Source: Chloroflexus islandicus (GTDB taxonomy: Bacteria > Chloroflexota > Chloroflexia > Chloroflexales > Chloroflexaceae). From it: a stretch of DNA of 64,000 nucleotides. The notes under the pieces were generated by a model that was given only the letters and a program-made list of their open reading frames with translations, was not told the DNA's origin and made no database searches. The position numbers and the translations under genes are program-made. Position 1 is the stretch's first letter. Each line of letters opens with the position of its first letter. Below, in pieces: positions 8,983 to 19,187 of this stretch. The stretch spans positions 1-64,000 of the forward strand of contig NZ_LWQS01000042.1 in assembly GCF_001650695.1 (NCBI RefSeq), in the 5' to 3' direction.

Positions 8983-10236
8983 CTACGGTATGCCAACCGG
9001 CACGATCCGGTAGATATTGCCGTTCCGATCGTCTGAGACAAAGATGACTCCGTCAGGGGCGATCGTAACGCCAGCCGGACGGCCCCATGCCCCGCCGCAC
9101 TCTTGCTGCGGGTTGTCGCGAAAGCCGGTGAGGAAGGCTTCGCTAGCGACTGGCATGCCGTTGGTGACGCGAATCCGTTGCACGCGGCAATCGCGTGGCG
9201 TTTCGTCAGCATTCCAAGAGCCGTGGTAGGCGATCAAGACATCGCCATTTGCCAGCCGGTCAAGCCCTAACGGCGCGTAGTGAGCTAGATCGGTAAACAG
9301 CGCCGGCGTCGCTTGCGCGCAACTGGTGAACGTGGCATCGAGCGGCACTCGCGTGTCACGCACCTCTTGCGCGCCGGCAGGCACCGACCCTAGTTCGGCG
9401 GTGTAGCAGTAGGGCCAGCCGTAATGCTTACCGCGCTCAACCTCGATCAGCACCTCTTCCGGCGGCAGATCGTTGCCCAAGCCATCGCTGCCATTGTGCG
9501 TGGCCCACAGCCTCCCGTCGGGCAAAAAGATGAAATCAACGCTGTTGCGCAAGCCTTCGGCCCACACCGCGCGCCGGCGCGGATCGGGATCGCTGGCGAA
9601 TGGATTATCGGCGGGGATGCCGCCAGTGATGGTATAGCGGAGAATAGCGGCCCGGCGCGGATCGCCTTCGCTGCAACCGACGGTGATATTGCACTTCGAG
9701 CCGACCGCCACGTAGAGCATGCCGTCCGGGCCGATGCGGGCCGTGCGGGTTGAGTGGCCGCCATCGTTGGGCAGGCCATCAACGATGACCGTGATCTCAC
9801 CGCTCTCGAACACCCCGTTGCTATTGCTGTCGCGCAGCCGCCACACAGTAGCATTGCCGGCGGCGTAGAGATCGCCGTTATGCCATTCAAGGCTATGCAC
9901 GCCGGGCAGATTCGTGGCCACCGGCGTGATCCCGTCCGCCCTTCCATCGACATCGGCGTCGGCCAGCCGCACCACCCGGTTGGCGCTGCGCTCGGCGACA
10001 TAAAGCGCGCCATCAGGCCCGATAGCCATCAGGCGCGGGCGATTCAACCCGCTCGCATAGAGCCGTACCGTGTACCCTTCAGCGACTTGTAACCGCGCGC
10101 TGATCGCGTCGGCTGGCGGAATAGCCGGTGTGCGGGTGATAAGAGGCAGGTGTACCAACTGAATGGGTTGGGCAAGTGTGATGGCGACGAGCGCCAATCC
10201 CAGCGCAACCAGCAAGACAGCCAATGAGCGTTTCAT
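8983..10236 (-). CDS. Secreted sorbosone dehydrogenase-like beta-propeller
   Basis: This 417-residue protein has an N-terminal signal peptide or anchor (about residues 1-22) and then a six-bladed propeller of the glucose/sorbosone dehydrogenase type. Recognisable blades include GLNRPRLMAIGPDGALYVAE, LPNDGGHSTRTARIGPDGMLYVAVGS and GVTIAPDGVIFVSDDRNGNIYRI. Such proteins may bind PQQ and calcium and oxidise aldoses or sorbosone outside the membrane, but many members have no proven substrate. The motif LVHLPLITR follows the signal, resembling the end of the metalloprotease at 20759. It is monocistronic, with a repeat region upstream. Confidence 0.8.
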   Translation of the reverse strand: MKRSLAVLLVALGLALVAITLAQPIQLVHLPLITRTPAIPPADAISARLQVAEGYTVRLYASGLNRPRLMAIGPDGALYVAERSANRVVRLADADVDGRADGITPVATNLPGVHSLEWHNGDLYAAGNATVWRLRDSNSNGVFESGEITVIVDGLPNDGGHSTRTARIGPDGMLYVAVGSKCNITVGCSEGDPRRAAILRYTITGGIPADNPFASDPDPRRRAVWAEGLRNSVDFIFLPDGRLWATHNGSDGLGNDLPPEEVLIEVERGKHYGWPYCYTAELGSVPAGAQEVRDTRVPLDATFTSCAQATPALFTDLAHYAPLGLDRLANGDVLIAYHGSWNADETPRDCRVQRIRVTNGMPVASEAFLTGFRDNPQQECGGAWGRPAGVTIAPDGVIFVSDDRNGNIYRIVPVGIP

Positions 10237-10775
10237 ACCTGTGCAACCTTGGGTTGATGATCCGGTACGTTCATCATACCAGATCAGCCAGCGCGATGGC
10301 CAAACGCATTGCCCGGTTTTGCCCTAGGTGACATGGGGTAAAGGCCACCCCTCCCCCAGCGGGTGAGGCGCCACGAAAAGCCGCAAAAGGCACAAAAAAT
10401 AAAAAAACCTTTGCGCCCTCTGCGCCCTTCGCGCCTTTGCGTTAAGAGTCTCTGCGTCTTTGCTTACTTGGCGGCTTTACAGCATCGCCCCGCTTGCCGG
10501 CTGTGGAGTGCGGCAGTCAAACTGCCGCACTCCATATCTGTCCACCCCTCCCCCAGCGGGGGAGGGGCACGGGGTGGGGGCAAACCGACGCATCGTAACG
10601 CCATCAACCGTATCTGCGCTTATGCGTTCTGTCCACCCCTCCCCCAGCGGGGGAGGGGCACGGGGTGGGGGCAAACCGGCGCATCGTAACGCCCATCAAC
10701 CGTATCTGCGCTTATGCGTTCTGTCCACCCCTCCCCCAGCGGGGGAGGGGCTGGGGGAGAGGGTGACACCCTTCG
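10237..10775. repeat. Repeat region between the dehydrogenase-like gene and etfA
   Basis: After the first 100 bases the region holds an R4-like stretch in reverse layout (about 10370-10470) and an R1 hairpin (10504-10534). Three R2 units follow, spaced by a conserved piece containing TATCTGCGCTTATGCG (units at about 10543, 10634 and 10725, period 91 bp). These three form a small tandem array that ends at the etfA stop. No gene is supported. Confidence 0.8.
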
Positions 10776-11753
10776 TTACCGGTTCAACCGCGCCTTGATC
10801 TCTGCGGTCAGCAACGGCAAAATCTCGTTGACATCACCGACCACGCCGAGAGTGGCAATGCGGAAGATCGGCGCTTCGGGGTCTTTGTTGATCGCCACGA
10901 TCGTGCGGCTGGTGCGCATGCCGGCCAGATGCTGGATCGCGCCGCTGACGCCGGCGGCGATGTACAGTTTGGGGCTGACCGTCTTGCCGGTCTGGCCGAC
11001 CTGATGCTCATACGGCACCCAGCCATCGTCCACGATCGCACGCGAGGCGCCATACGCGCCCCCCAACGCCTCGGCCAGCGGCGGGATCAGGCGGTAGTAG
11101 TTGTCTTTGTTGCCCAACCCGCGCCCACCGGTGACGATAATCGCCGCATCGGTCAGGTTGACCGCGCCGGCCTTCGGCGCTACCGCCTGCACCTCAGTGC
11201 GCGGGGTGAGGTTCGCAACCGCCAATTCCGTCACCGGCGCGCTGCGATCGGGCTGGGCCGCAGCTTCGGGGAAGCTCTGCTTGCGCACCAGCGCCACCAC
11301 CGGCTTGCCGGCGGCAAACCGGTAGGTATTGATCACATTGCCGCCGTGCGATGGGCGGGTGGCCCGGATCGCGCCATCTACTACCTGCAGATCGGTCGCG
11401 TCAACGACCAACCCAGCATTGAGATCGGTGGCCAGCGCCGCGCCGAAATCGCGCATCTGGAAGCTCGTGCCGGCCAGAATCAGCGCCGGATTGCACGCCT
11501 GCACCGCTGCCATTGCTGCTGCGACGTAGCCATCGGTGGTGTACTGGGCCAGCGCCGGCGCATTGGCGGTATAGACCTGATCGGCGCCAAACTGGCCGGC
11601 CCGTGCCGCGACCGCGGTCGTGGGGCCGATTGCCAGCGCCGCCAGCGAGCCGCCCAACGCATCGGCTAACTGCCGCCCTTTGCCGAGCAATTCGCGCGAA
11701 ATGGCGGCCAGATCATCACCGACTGCTTCGAGAATAACCAACACGTTGCTCAT
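10776..11753 (-). CDS. etfA: Electron transfer flavoprotein alpha subunit
   Basis: This 325-residue protein matches EtfA. The C-terminal FAD-binding domain has [20 protein letters not shown] and the later [24 protein letters not shown] and [10 protein letters not shown] signatures. With EtfB it accepts electrons from acyl-CoA dehydrogenases and passes them to ETF:quinone oxidoreductase. The start at 11753 ([14 protein letters not shown]) follows a GGAAAGGAG Shine-Dalgarno. An in-frame extension to 11840 lies inside etfB and is rejected. The gene is 19 bases after etfB, so they form an operon. An acyl-CoA dehydrogenase at 62044 is a plausible electron donor. Confidence 0.96.
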   Translation of the reverse strand: MSNVLVILEAVGDDLAAISRELLGKGRQLADALGGSLAALAIGPTTAVAARAGQFGADQVYTANAPALAQYTTDGYVAAAMAAVQACNPALILAGTSFQMRDFGAALATDLNAGLVVDATDLQVVDGAIRATRPSHGGNVINTYRFAAGKPVVALVRKQSFPEAAAQPDRSAPVTELAVANLTPRTEVQAVAPKAGAVNLTDAAIIVTGGRGLGNKDNYYRLIPPLAEALGGAYGASRAIVDDGWVPYEHQVGQTGKTVSPKLYIAAGVSGAIQHLAGMRTSRTIVAINKDPEAPIFRIATLGVVGDVNEILPLLTAEIKARLNR

Positions 11754-11772
11754 GATCGGCTCCTTTCCGCGC

Positions 11773-12552
11773 TTAAATGACCTGATACTCCAGCAGCTTA
11801 TCGACCAGCTTGCGCACCTTGGCGGCGGCGTCGGGGCCATCGATCATCTCGCCCTTCGGGCGTGGCGGCGGCGGCACCCGCTCGGCTAGTTGGGCGGCTG
11901 GAGTCAGATCAGCGGTGCTCAACCCTAGATCGGCTGCCGTCCACACCGGCGGCTCAACCTTGGCCACGCGCTTGATCTTGAGCAACGACGGGTAACGCGG
12001 TTCGTTAATATCCTTAATCACCGACATCACTGCCGGCAAGCGGCATGCTACCGTTTCGATCACGCTTTCGAGGTGGCGTTCGACCTTGACCGTACCACCC
12101 GGCTGGAGTTCGAGCACCTTGCCGACGTAGGTCAACTGGGGCCAGCCGAGCAAGCGGGCCAGCGCCGGCGCAAACGCGCCGCTCTCATCATCGGTGCTAT
12201 TGCGACCGGTAATCACCAAATCCACATCGCCGAGCTTGCGGATCGCGGCGGCGGCCACCCGTGCGGCGGCAATCGTATCGAGCTGGGCAAAGGCCGGATC
12301 GCTCAGCAACAGCGCATCGGTCGCCCCCATCGCCAGCGCCCGCCGCAACTGCTCAACCCATTCAGAGGTGCCGATCGAGAGCGCCGTCACCTTGCCGCCA
12401 TGCTGCTCGTTCCAGCGAATCCCCTCTTCGAGCGCGTATTCATCAAAGAGGTTAATGATCTTCTCAATCCCCTCGGCGTCAATCGTCAGATCAGGCCGGA
12501 TCTTGACCGAATTGTCGCGGGGGACCTGCTTGAGACACACCACGATGTGCAT
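11773..12552 (-). CDS. etfB: Electron transfer flavoprotein beta subunit
   Basis: This 259-residue EtfB begins MHIVVCLKQVPRDNSVKIRPD. It contains the family signature near residues 165-185 (VERHLESVIETVACRLPAVMSVIKDINEPRYPSL), and the middle part binds AMP in the family. The start at 12552 is preceded by GGAGG six bases upstream. A TATAAT -10 box sits on the minus strand at 12592-12597, so the operon probably has its own promoter just after the STAS gene end. It is the first gene of the etfBA operon. Confidence 0.96.
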   Translation of the reverse strand: MHIVVCLKQVPRDNSVKIRPDLTIDAEGIEKIINLFDEYALEEGIRWNEQHGGKVTALSIGTSEWVEQLRRALAMGATDALLLSDPAFAQLDTIAAARVAAAAIRKLGDVDLVITGRNSTDDESGAFAPALARLLGWPQLTYVGKVLELQPGGTVKVERHLESVIETVACRLPAVMSVIKDINEPRYPSLLKIKRVAKVEPPVWTAADLGLSTADLTPAAQLAERVPPPPRPKGEMIDGPDAAAKVRKLVDKLLEYQVI

Positions 12553-12591
12553 GCTATGGCCTCCTTCGTACCATGGGCGGTAACGCACTGC

Positions 12592-12597
12592 ATTATA
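12592..12597 (-). promoter_or_regulatory. Candidate -10 box for etfBA
   Basis: TATAAT on the minus strand 40 bases before the etfB start, in the 53-base gap after the STAS gene. No good -35 at 16-18 bases is visible. Confidence 0.4.
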
Positions 12598-12605
12598 GCA
12601 GAGTG

Positions 12606-13772
12606 TTAGCCAGCGAGACTCAACGCAGCCGGAATATCGCGGGCAAACCGGAACAGATCAGACGGGATATCGGCAAGGAGCAGCGCCTGTTCAGGCCGGG
12701 TGCCGACCAGAATGCTTTGCGCGCCGAGTAGACGCGTCCCGCGCCCAACCCGGATCAGTGTCGCGATACTGTCCTCATCAAGCGTCGCCAGACCATTGAT
12801 ATCGATCACCACCGTGCGCGCTCGCCGCTGTTGGATTGCATTGAGGACTGTCTGCTCAAGCTGTTTGCTGCGTTCAGCGTCAAGATGGCCGACCAGCGGC
12901 ACAAAGATCGTCTGTGGGCCGAGTGGCGTTACCGGCAGGCTGAGCGCCCGGATCGTCGCCTGCAATTGCATTTCGCGCTCAAGCTGGGCTTGCTGAGCCT
13001 CTATTGCGGCAGTGAGTTGCTGTTGGCGTTCGTGATTCGTATCGAGGAGGTACTGGAAGGAATCGCGCAACCGTTGGAGTTGGTTGATCGAACTAACGGC
13101 GCTGAGCTGGCCGCGCTCGTCAGTATGCGCTAAGCGTTCGGCATCAGCGGTCAGTTGATCGACGCTCTTGCCGACTTGCCAGATCAACGATACGGCAAAG
13201 GCCAGCGCAATCAATACCGCCACGCCAACCACTGCTGATGCAATCCAGAACCCTTCATTCGCAATCCGTTCCAGCTCGGCTACTCGGCGCAGGTATTCCG
13301 CCTCGTATTCCAACTGCGCGCCCAGCGACAAATTATGAATCGCGCGCAGATTGCGGTGATAGTCAGTTGAGCTGATCAGTTCACGCGCCTTTTCCTGATT
13401 GCCACGGTCAAGAAAGGTGAGCGCAGCGTCGTGTTGGGCGACCATTGCTTCAAATCGGGCAACCAATTCCAGTTCAATGTATCCCGCGTCGAACTGCCCA
13501 TACGCTGCGAAAAAGTTGCGCGCTTCAGCGCGGATCTTCTCAAGCTCATTGCGATCAACCTGGCGACCGGCAATGATTTCGCGCACATAATAGTGTTCAA
13601 GTAGGATCAGCGATTCGCTCTGAGCCACTTCGACGAGGTCACGGGCAGTGTTATCAACGCGATGAATGGCCTGCGCTATGCGTTGTTGTGAGTATACAGC
13701 CACCACCCCAATAATCGCCAGCGCCACCAGCAGCGGTGAAAGTGAGAGGATGAGGCGCGCGCGTAGATCCAT
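12606..13772 (-). CDS. Membrane sensor with HAMP-like linker and STAS domain
   Basis: This 388-residue protein has a transmembrane helix near residues 7-27, an extracytoplasmic helical region (4HB_MCP-like, to about residue 165), and a second transmembrane helix near 175-200. A HAMP-like/coiled-coil linker (to about 270) leads to a C-terminal STAS domain. The STAS part has FVPLVGHLDAERSKQLEQTVL and VVIDINGLATLDEDSIATLIRVGRGTRLLGAQSILVG. STAS proteins of this kind act in stressosome/RsbR-like partner switching. The start is set at 13772 (MDLRARLILSLSPLL); the longer ORF adds 14 residues without support. It diverges from argG. It shares its STAS end with three other proteins here (17736, 18927 and 43152). 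Confidence 0.82.
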   Translation of the reverse strand: MDLRARLILSLSPLLVALAIIGVVAVYSQQRIAQAIHRVDNTARDLVEVAQSESLILLEHYYVREIIAGRQVDRNELEKIRAEARNFFAAYGQFDAGYIELELVARFEAMVAQHDAALTFLDRGNQEKARELISSTDYHRNLRAIHNLSLGAQLEYEAEYLRRVAELERIANEGFWIASAVVGVAVLIALAFAVSLIWQVGKSVDQLTADAERLAHTDERGQLSAVSSINQLQRLRDSFQYLLDTNHERQQQLTAAIEAQQAQLEREMQLQATIRALSLPVTPLGPQTIFVPLVGHLDAERSKQLEQTVLNAIQQRRARTVVIDINGLATLDEDSIATLIRVGRGTRLLGAQSILVGTRPEQALLLADIPSDLFRFARDIPAALSLAG

Positions 13773-13882
13773 AGCAATACTCGATTGATGATGAATCAGT
13801 CGTTGTTTAACCAATATTTCACGATTATTGTACCATCTCTACTGCGGTTGGTTGCAGCGTCGTAGGGTGTGTACTTCCCTGC

Positions 13883-13888
13883 TATAAT
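13883..13888 (+). promoter_or_regulatory. Candidate -10 box of argG
   Basis: TATAAT, with transcription predicted to start near 13895. The -35 region is not convincing. The leader would be about 43 bases, with no clear Shine-Dalgarno before the ATG at 13938. Confidence 0.5.
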
Positions 13889-13904
13889 ACGGCGGAATGA
13901 GTGA

Positions 13905-15287
<1,383 letters not shown>

Positions 15288-16647
15288 AGCGCGCGCTTGG
15301 TAGACACGTACTTTGCCTCCTTCTCCCGCACTGTGGGAGAAGGAGGCAGCGGGGCGGACAGAACATATGGTTGCGTACAACCGTTAGTCGCTGGGCAATG
15401 CCGCAAAGCCCCGGGCTGCGCTTCCCATCACCCCTCCCCCTGCGAGGGAGGGGCACGGAGTGGGGGCATGGAGCCGAATAGCCACAAAGATACGCAAAAG
15501 GCGCAAAAATCGTACGTTTTTGTGCGTTTTGTGTCTTTTCGTGGCGATGCCGCTAGCCCTCACCCCCCGACCCCCGCTCCCACCTGACGGCGGGAGAGGA
15601 GGAGCCGCGCGATGGACGGGCGAGGCATTGCTTGAGCGGAACGCAGCAGCGCCCCTCTCCCGCGACGCGGGAGAGGGGACGGGGGTGAGGGTCTATGTAC
15701 CGCCGAGGTCGCAGCACGCTCCCCCTTCGGCGGAAAGGTTCCGCTCGCGTGCTCGCGGGGGATTGCTTCGCTTCGCTGCGCTCCGCTCGCAATGACAACC
15801 GGGGTGTGGCGCTGCCGATCTTTTGTCATTGCGAGGGCGCGCAGCGCCCTCGCAATCTCCTCCTTCAGCGCATGATATGCCTGAGCGGCCAACCCTCCCC
15901 CAGCGGGGAGGGGCACGGAGTGGGGGCACGTTTGTAACGCCGAGGAGGCAGCGGGAGAATAGCCACGAAAAGACACAAAAGGCACAAACAATTAAAAAAA
16001 CCTTTGCACTCTCTGCCTCCTTTGCGTCTTTGCGTGTGAATCCTCTGCGCCCTTTGCGCCCTTCGCGCCTTTGCGTTTGCATCCTTTGCGTTCTTTGCGG
16101 AACCGGACAGCCGTCCGGCTCTCCTGCGCCTTGGTGATGACTCCCTCCCCCCCCGGCCTCCTCGCCCGCCGTTAGGCGGGCGAGGAGGAGCCGCGCAATG
16201 GGCGGGCGAGGCATGGCGGGAGCGGAACATCGCAGCTTCCCGCTCCCGCGCCAGTGGGAGCGGGGTTGGGGGTGAGGGCCACCCCTCCCCCAGCGGGGGA
16301 GTGGCAAGGGGTGGGGGCATCAGCCCGCGCAGCGGGCTTTGTAACTCGGCTGTACCGTTGAGGTCTGGGACGTCCCGACTGGGTGGGGGGCATCAGCCCG
16401 CGCAGCGGGCTTTGTACCCCTAGCCCGGCCCTTCCGGGCCGGGTGCCGGATCACACGCTCTGCTCCCCGCTCCCGCACCCGTGGGAGCGGGGTTGGGGGT
16501 GAGGGCCACCCCTCCCCCAGCGGGGGAGGGGCAAGGGGTGGGGGCATCAGCCCGCGCAGCGGGCTTCGTACCCCTAGCCCGGCCCTTCCGGGCCGGGTGC
16601 CGGATCAATCATCTCAGAAAATTTGTGTGGTTTGTGTCTCTTCGTGG
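15288..16647. repeat. Longest repeat-only region of the window
   Basis: About 1.36 kb contain R2 hairpins (about 15429, 15893, 16280 and 16508), R4-like pieces (15478-15547, 15957-16100 and 16619-16650), R3 modules (15740-15800 and 15826-15860) and an R5 palindrome (about 16102-16124). Between about 16210 and 16610 an unrelated unit occurs twice, made of GCATCAGCCCGCGCAGCGGG, a CCTAGCCCGGCCCTTCCGGG palindrome and a CGCTCCCGC/GTGGGAGCGGGG hairpin. ORFs here are overlapping repeat translations on both strands. Confidence 0.8.
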
Positions 16648-17736
16648 CTATGATCGCTGCGCCAACGCCGCCTGCAACGTGCTAAAGGTACGGATACTGC
16701 TCAAATCTACACCGAGCGAAACCAGCGTCTGCGCCACCTCGGGCCGGATTCCAGCCAGCATCACCCGCGTCCCCATCAATCGCGCCGCTTCCACAAGCTG
16801 AATCAGGCCTTTAGCCACCTGTGTATCGATCACCGGCACGCCGGTAACATCGATCAACAGCTCACGCGCGCCAGTCTGCTCAATCTGTTCGAGCGCATGC
16901 TCCTGCATATCGCTCAAGCGAGTGCTATCAATCGCGCCAATCAGCGGCATGACCAAGGTGGTATCGCGCACCGGCAAGACCGGCACACTCAGCTCGCGGA
17001 TGGCCTGCCGCTGCTGTTCATTCTCAGCCAGCAGGCGGGCCTGTTCCGCTGCGCGCAGCTCGAGATCGCGCAACGCTGTTTGCAATGCCGCCGTGCGCTG
17101 CGCAACTTGCGTTTCCAAACTAGCATTCAATTCTGCTAACCGAGCTGCACTCTGCCGGGCATCCTCGCGCAGCCGCCGCGCTTCTTGCAGAGCGCCATCG
17201 GTAATTTTCCCGCCGACAAAGGTGAAGAGTGCGGCGCCGATTTGCAAAAAGATCGCCGCCGCTTCCAGCGAGGTTTCAATTGCATTGGCGAATAGCGGTA
17301 CCCCGGCAATATTCCACGCAATAAACAATCCCACGACATTGATCGCTAAGACGACCCATATCAGTGCTGGGCGCAGGGTCAAGCCGGCGACGAGCAAGGC
17401 AAGGATCAGGTAAAACGGTGAGGTGAGCGGGCTGGTTGGCGAGGCTGCAATGATGATCGGGGCTAAAATGGGCAGGATGATAAAGGTGATCAGAATGAAA
17501 CCGCCGAGATTGACCCGGCCCAACCGGGTGACGGTGATAGTCACAAGATAGGCAGTAATGCCGATCGTAATAATGGCAACCCCACTGAGCGCAGTATCGC
17601 TAAGCAAGCTGATCGGGATGGCGAGTACTGCTAACCCAATCATCACCAGTGCCACGATGATCGTGGTACGCCCGCGGCGCAGATCGTCTTCATTCGTGCT
17701 TTGAATCTGGGTTAGCCACGCAAAGAAGGATTGCAT
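16648..17736 (-). CDS. Multi-pass membrane protein with C-terminal STAS domain (copy 1)
   Basis: This 362-residue protein has about six transmembrane segments in the first 170 residues, a coiled-coil (about 185-250) and a STAS domain (about 255-360). The STAS part contains VMPLIGAIDSTRLSDMQEHAL and LLIDVTGVPVIDTQVAKGLIQLVEAARLMGTRVMLAGIRPEVAQ. The Thr in DTQVA aligns with the regulated Thr/Ser of RsbR/RsbS-type STAS domains (inference). AGGAG precedes the ATG at 17736; the in-frame upstream ATG is rejected. The TAG stop lies inside the GTGGCTATG end of an R4 element. It is a tandem paralogue of the next gene, 96 bases away. Confidence 0.85.
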   Translation of the reverse strand: MQSFFAWLTQIQSTNEDDLRRGRTTIIVALVMIGLAVLAIPISLLSDTALSGVAIITIGITAYLVTITVTRLGRVNLGGFILITFIILPILAPIIIAASPTSPLTSPFYLILALLVAGLTLRPALIWVVLAINVVGLFIAWNIAGVPLFANAIETSLEAAAIFLQIGAALFTFVGGKITDGALQEARRLREDARQSAARLAELNASLETQVAQRTAALQTALRDLELRAAEQARLLAENEQQRQAIRELSVPVLPVRDTTLVMPLIGAIDSTRLSDMQEHALEQIEQTGARELLIDVTGVPVIDTQVAKGLIQLVEAARLMGTRVMLAGIRPEVAQTLVSLGVDLSSIRTFSTLQAALAQRS

Positions 17737-17832
17737 AACTTCTCCTGCAAGCGTGTGCAAGGATCGGTCTGTAACCCCAATTATACCTTTTTTGGTGTCG
17801 CTCTGTTACGTGCCGTATGGTTCCTGAGCCAC

Positions 17833-18927
17833 TTACCGTTGGGCTAACGCCACCTGCAGGGTGCTCGCGGTGCGCACCTCTTGGAGGTCAATGCCGAGAC
17901 TCACCAAGCGTTGCGCCACTTCCGGCCTGACTCCGGCCAGCGTTACCCGTGTTCCCATGAGCCGGGCAGCAGCAACCAGTTGCAGCAAGCCTTGCGCGAC
18001 CTGCGGATCGATGGCCGGCACGCCGGTGATATCGAGCAGCAGATCACGTGCGCCAGTCTGGGCAAGCTGGCCGAGCGCCTGTTGTTGCAGATCAGCGAGG
18101 CGCGCCGGATCGAGCGGGCCAATCAGCGGCATCACCAAAGTGTTAGCGCGCACCGGCAAGACCGGCACGCTTAGCTCGCGGATGACCTGCCGCTGCTGCT
18201 CATTCTCGGCCAGCAAGCGGGCTTGGGCCGCCGTGCGCTGTTCGAGATCGCGCAATGTCGTTTGCAATGCTGCCGTGCGCTCCGCGATTTCTATTTCTAA
18301 CCCGGCATTGAGCGCTGTAAATCGGAAGGCGTTCCGATTGGCTTCTTCGCGTAACCGGCGCGTTTCGCGCAACGCCCGCGCAGTAATGGATCCGCCCACA
18401 AAGGTAAAGAGAGCCGTACCAAACAACAACAGGATCGCAGCACTCTGGAGCGAGATCTCTAAGGGGCTGGCAAACAGCGGAATGCCGGTAAGCCGCCATG
18501 CAATGAACAGACCGGCCAGATTGAACAGGAATACTAGCCACACCAAGGCCGGTTTCAGCACCATCCCAGCAATGATGATGGGAAAGGCTAGAAAGAAGGG
18601 CGAACTATACGAGGTAGCGTTATCGTTTGCAAAGCCAAACGTAGCCATCAGCGTGAGCAACGAAATGGTGGTGACAAAGGCAACCCCGCTTACCGCTACC
18701 AACCCTTTCCGGGCAAGAATTATCACCGCCGTGTAGACCACTAGCCCGAGCAGATTGACCGCGATAAGCGCAAATGCGGTTTGCGGCGTTGCGAACAGCA
18801 CTAATGGAATGGCGATGATCGCCATGGCATTGGCAAACAACGCTAATACCACGATCACCCGCCCGCGCCGGACAACATCTTCGTTGCCGTGCTGGATCTG
18901 CATCAACCACGGGAGTAACGATCGCAT
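17833..18927 (-). CDS. Multi-pass membrane protein with C-terminal STAS domain (copy 2)
   Basis: This 364-residue paralogue of the gene at 16648 has the same layout: about six membrane helices, a coiled-coil and a STAS domain with LLLDITGVPAIDPQVAQGLLQLVAAARLMGTRVTLAGVRPEVAQ. Here the phospho-acceptor position following VPAID is proline (DPQVA) instead of Thr (DTQVA in copy 1), so this copy may not be phosphorylated at that site. The start at 18927 is preceded by GGAGGAGG. The gene is upstream of copy 1 on the same strand and probably co-transcribed. Role: signalling, partner unknown. Confidence 0.85.
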   Translation of the reverse strand: MRSLLPWLMQIQHGNEDVVRRGRVIVVLALFANAMAIIAIPLVLFATPQTAFALIAVNLLGLVVYTAVIILARKGLVAVSGVAFVTTISLLTLMATFGFANDNATSYSSPFFLAFPIIIAGMVLKPALVWLVFLFNLAGLFIAWRLTGIPLFASPLEISLQSAAILLLFGTALFTFVGGSITARALRETRRLREEANRNAFRFTALNAGLEIEIAERTAALQTTLRDLEQRTAAQARLLAENEQQRQVIRELSVPVLPVRANTLVMPLIGPLDPARLADLQQQALGQLAQTGARDLLLDITGVPAIDPQVAQGLLQLVAAARLMGTRVTLAGVRPEVAQRLVSLGIDLQEVRTASTLQVALAQR

Positions 18928-19187
18928 CCTGCCTCCTCCGTGGATAGAGCTGCGTAACCTGTATCCCAACTGTATTGTACAGCGTCGCTCAGTTGCTGCA
19001 ACGCTCTCCAATGCCGCTGCCGTTATCGATTAGTACGCTGCTCCTATCTCCTGTCGTTACCGTATGCCCCTTCCTGTAGAGCAACGACGGGTCTCTTTCG
19101 CCCCTCGGCATCTGCGCCTAGGCACGGTACAGTGACATCAAGAAACGGCTTTGCCACTCACTCTCATTCTAGCCGAGCGAGGCCGCT
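18928..19187. other. Intergenic region between divergent genes
   Basis: This stretch separates the STAS pair from the metalloprotease. It must hold both promoters, but no strong -35/-10 pair, repeat family or RNA is recognisable. Confidence 0.4.
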
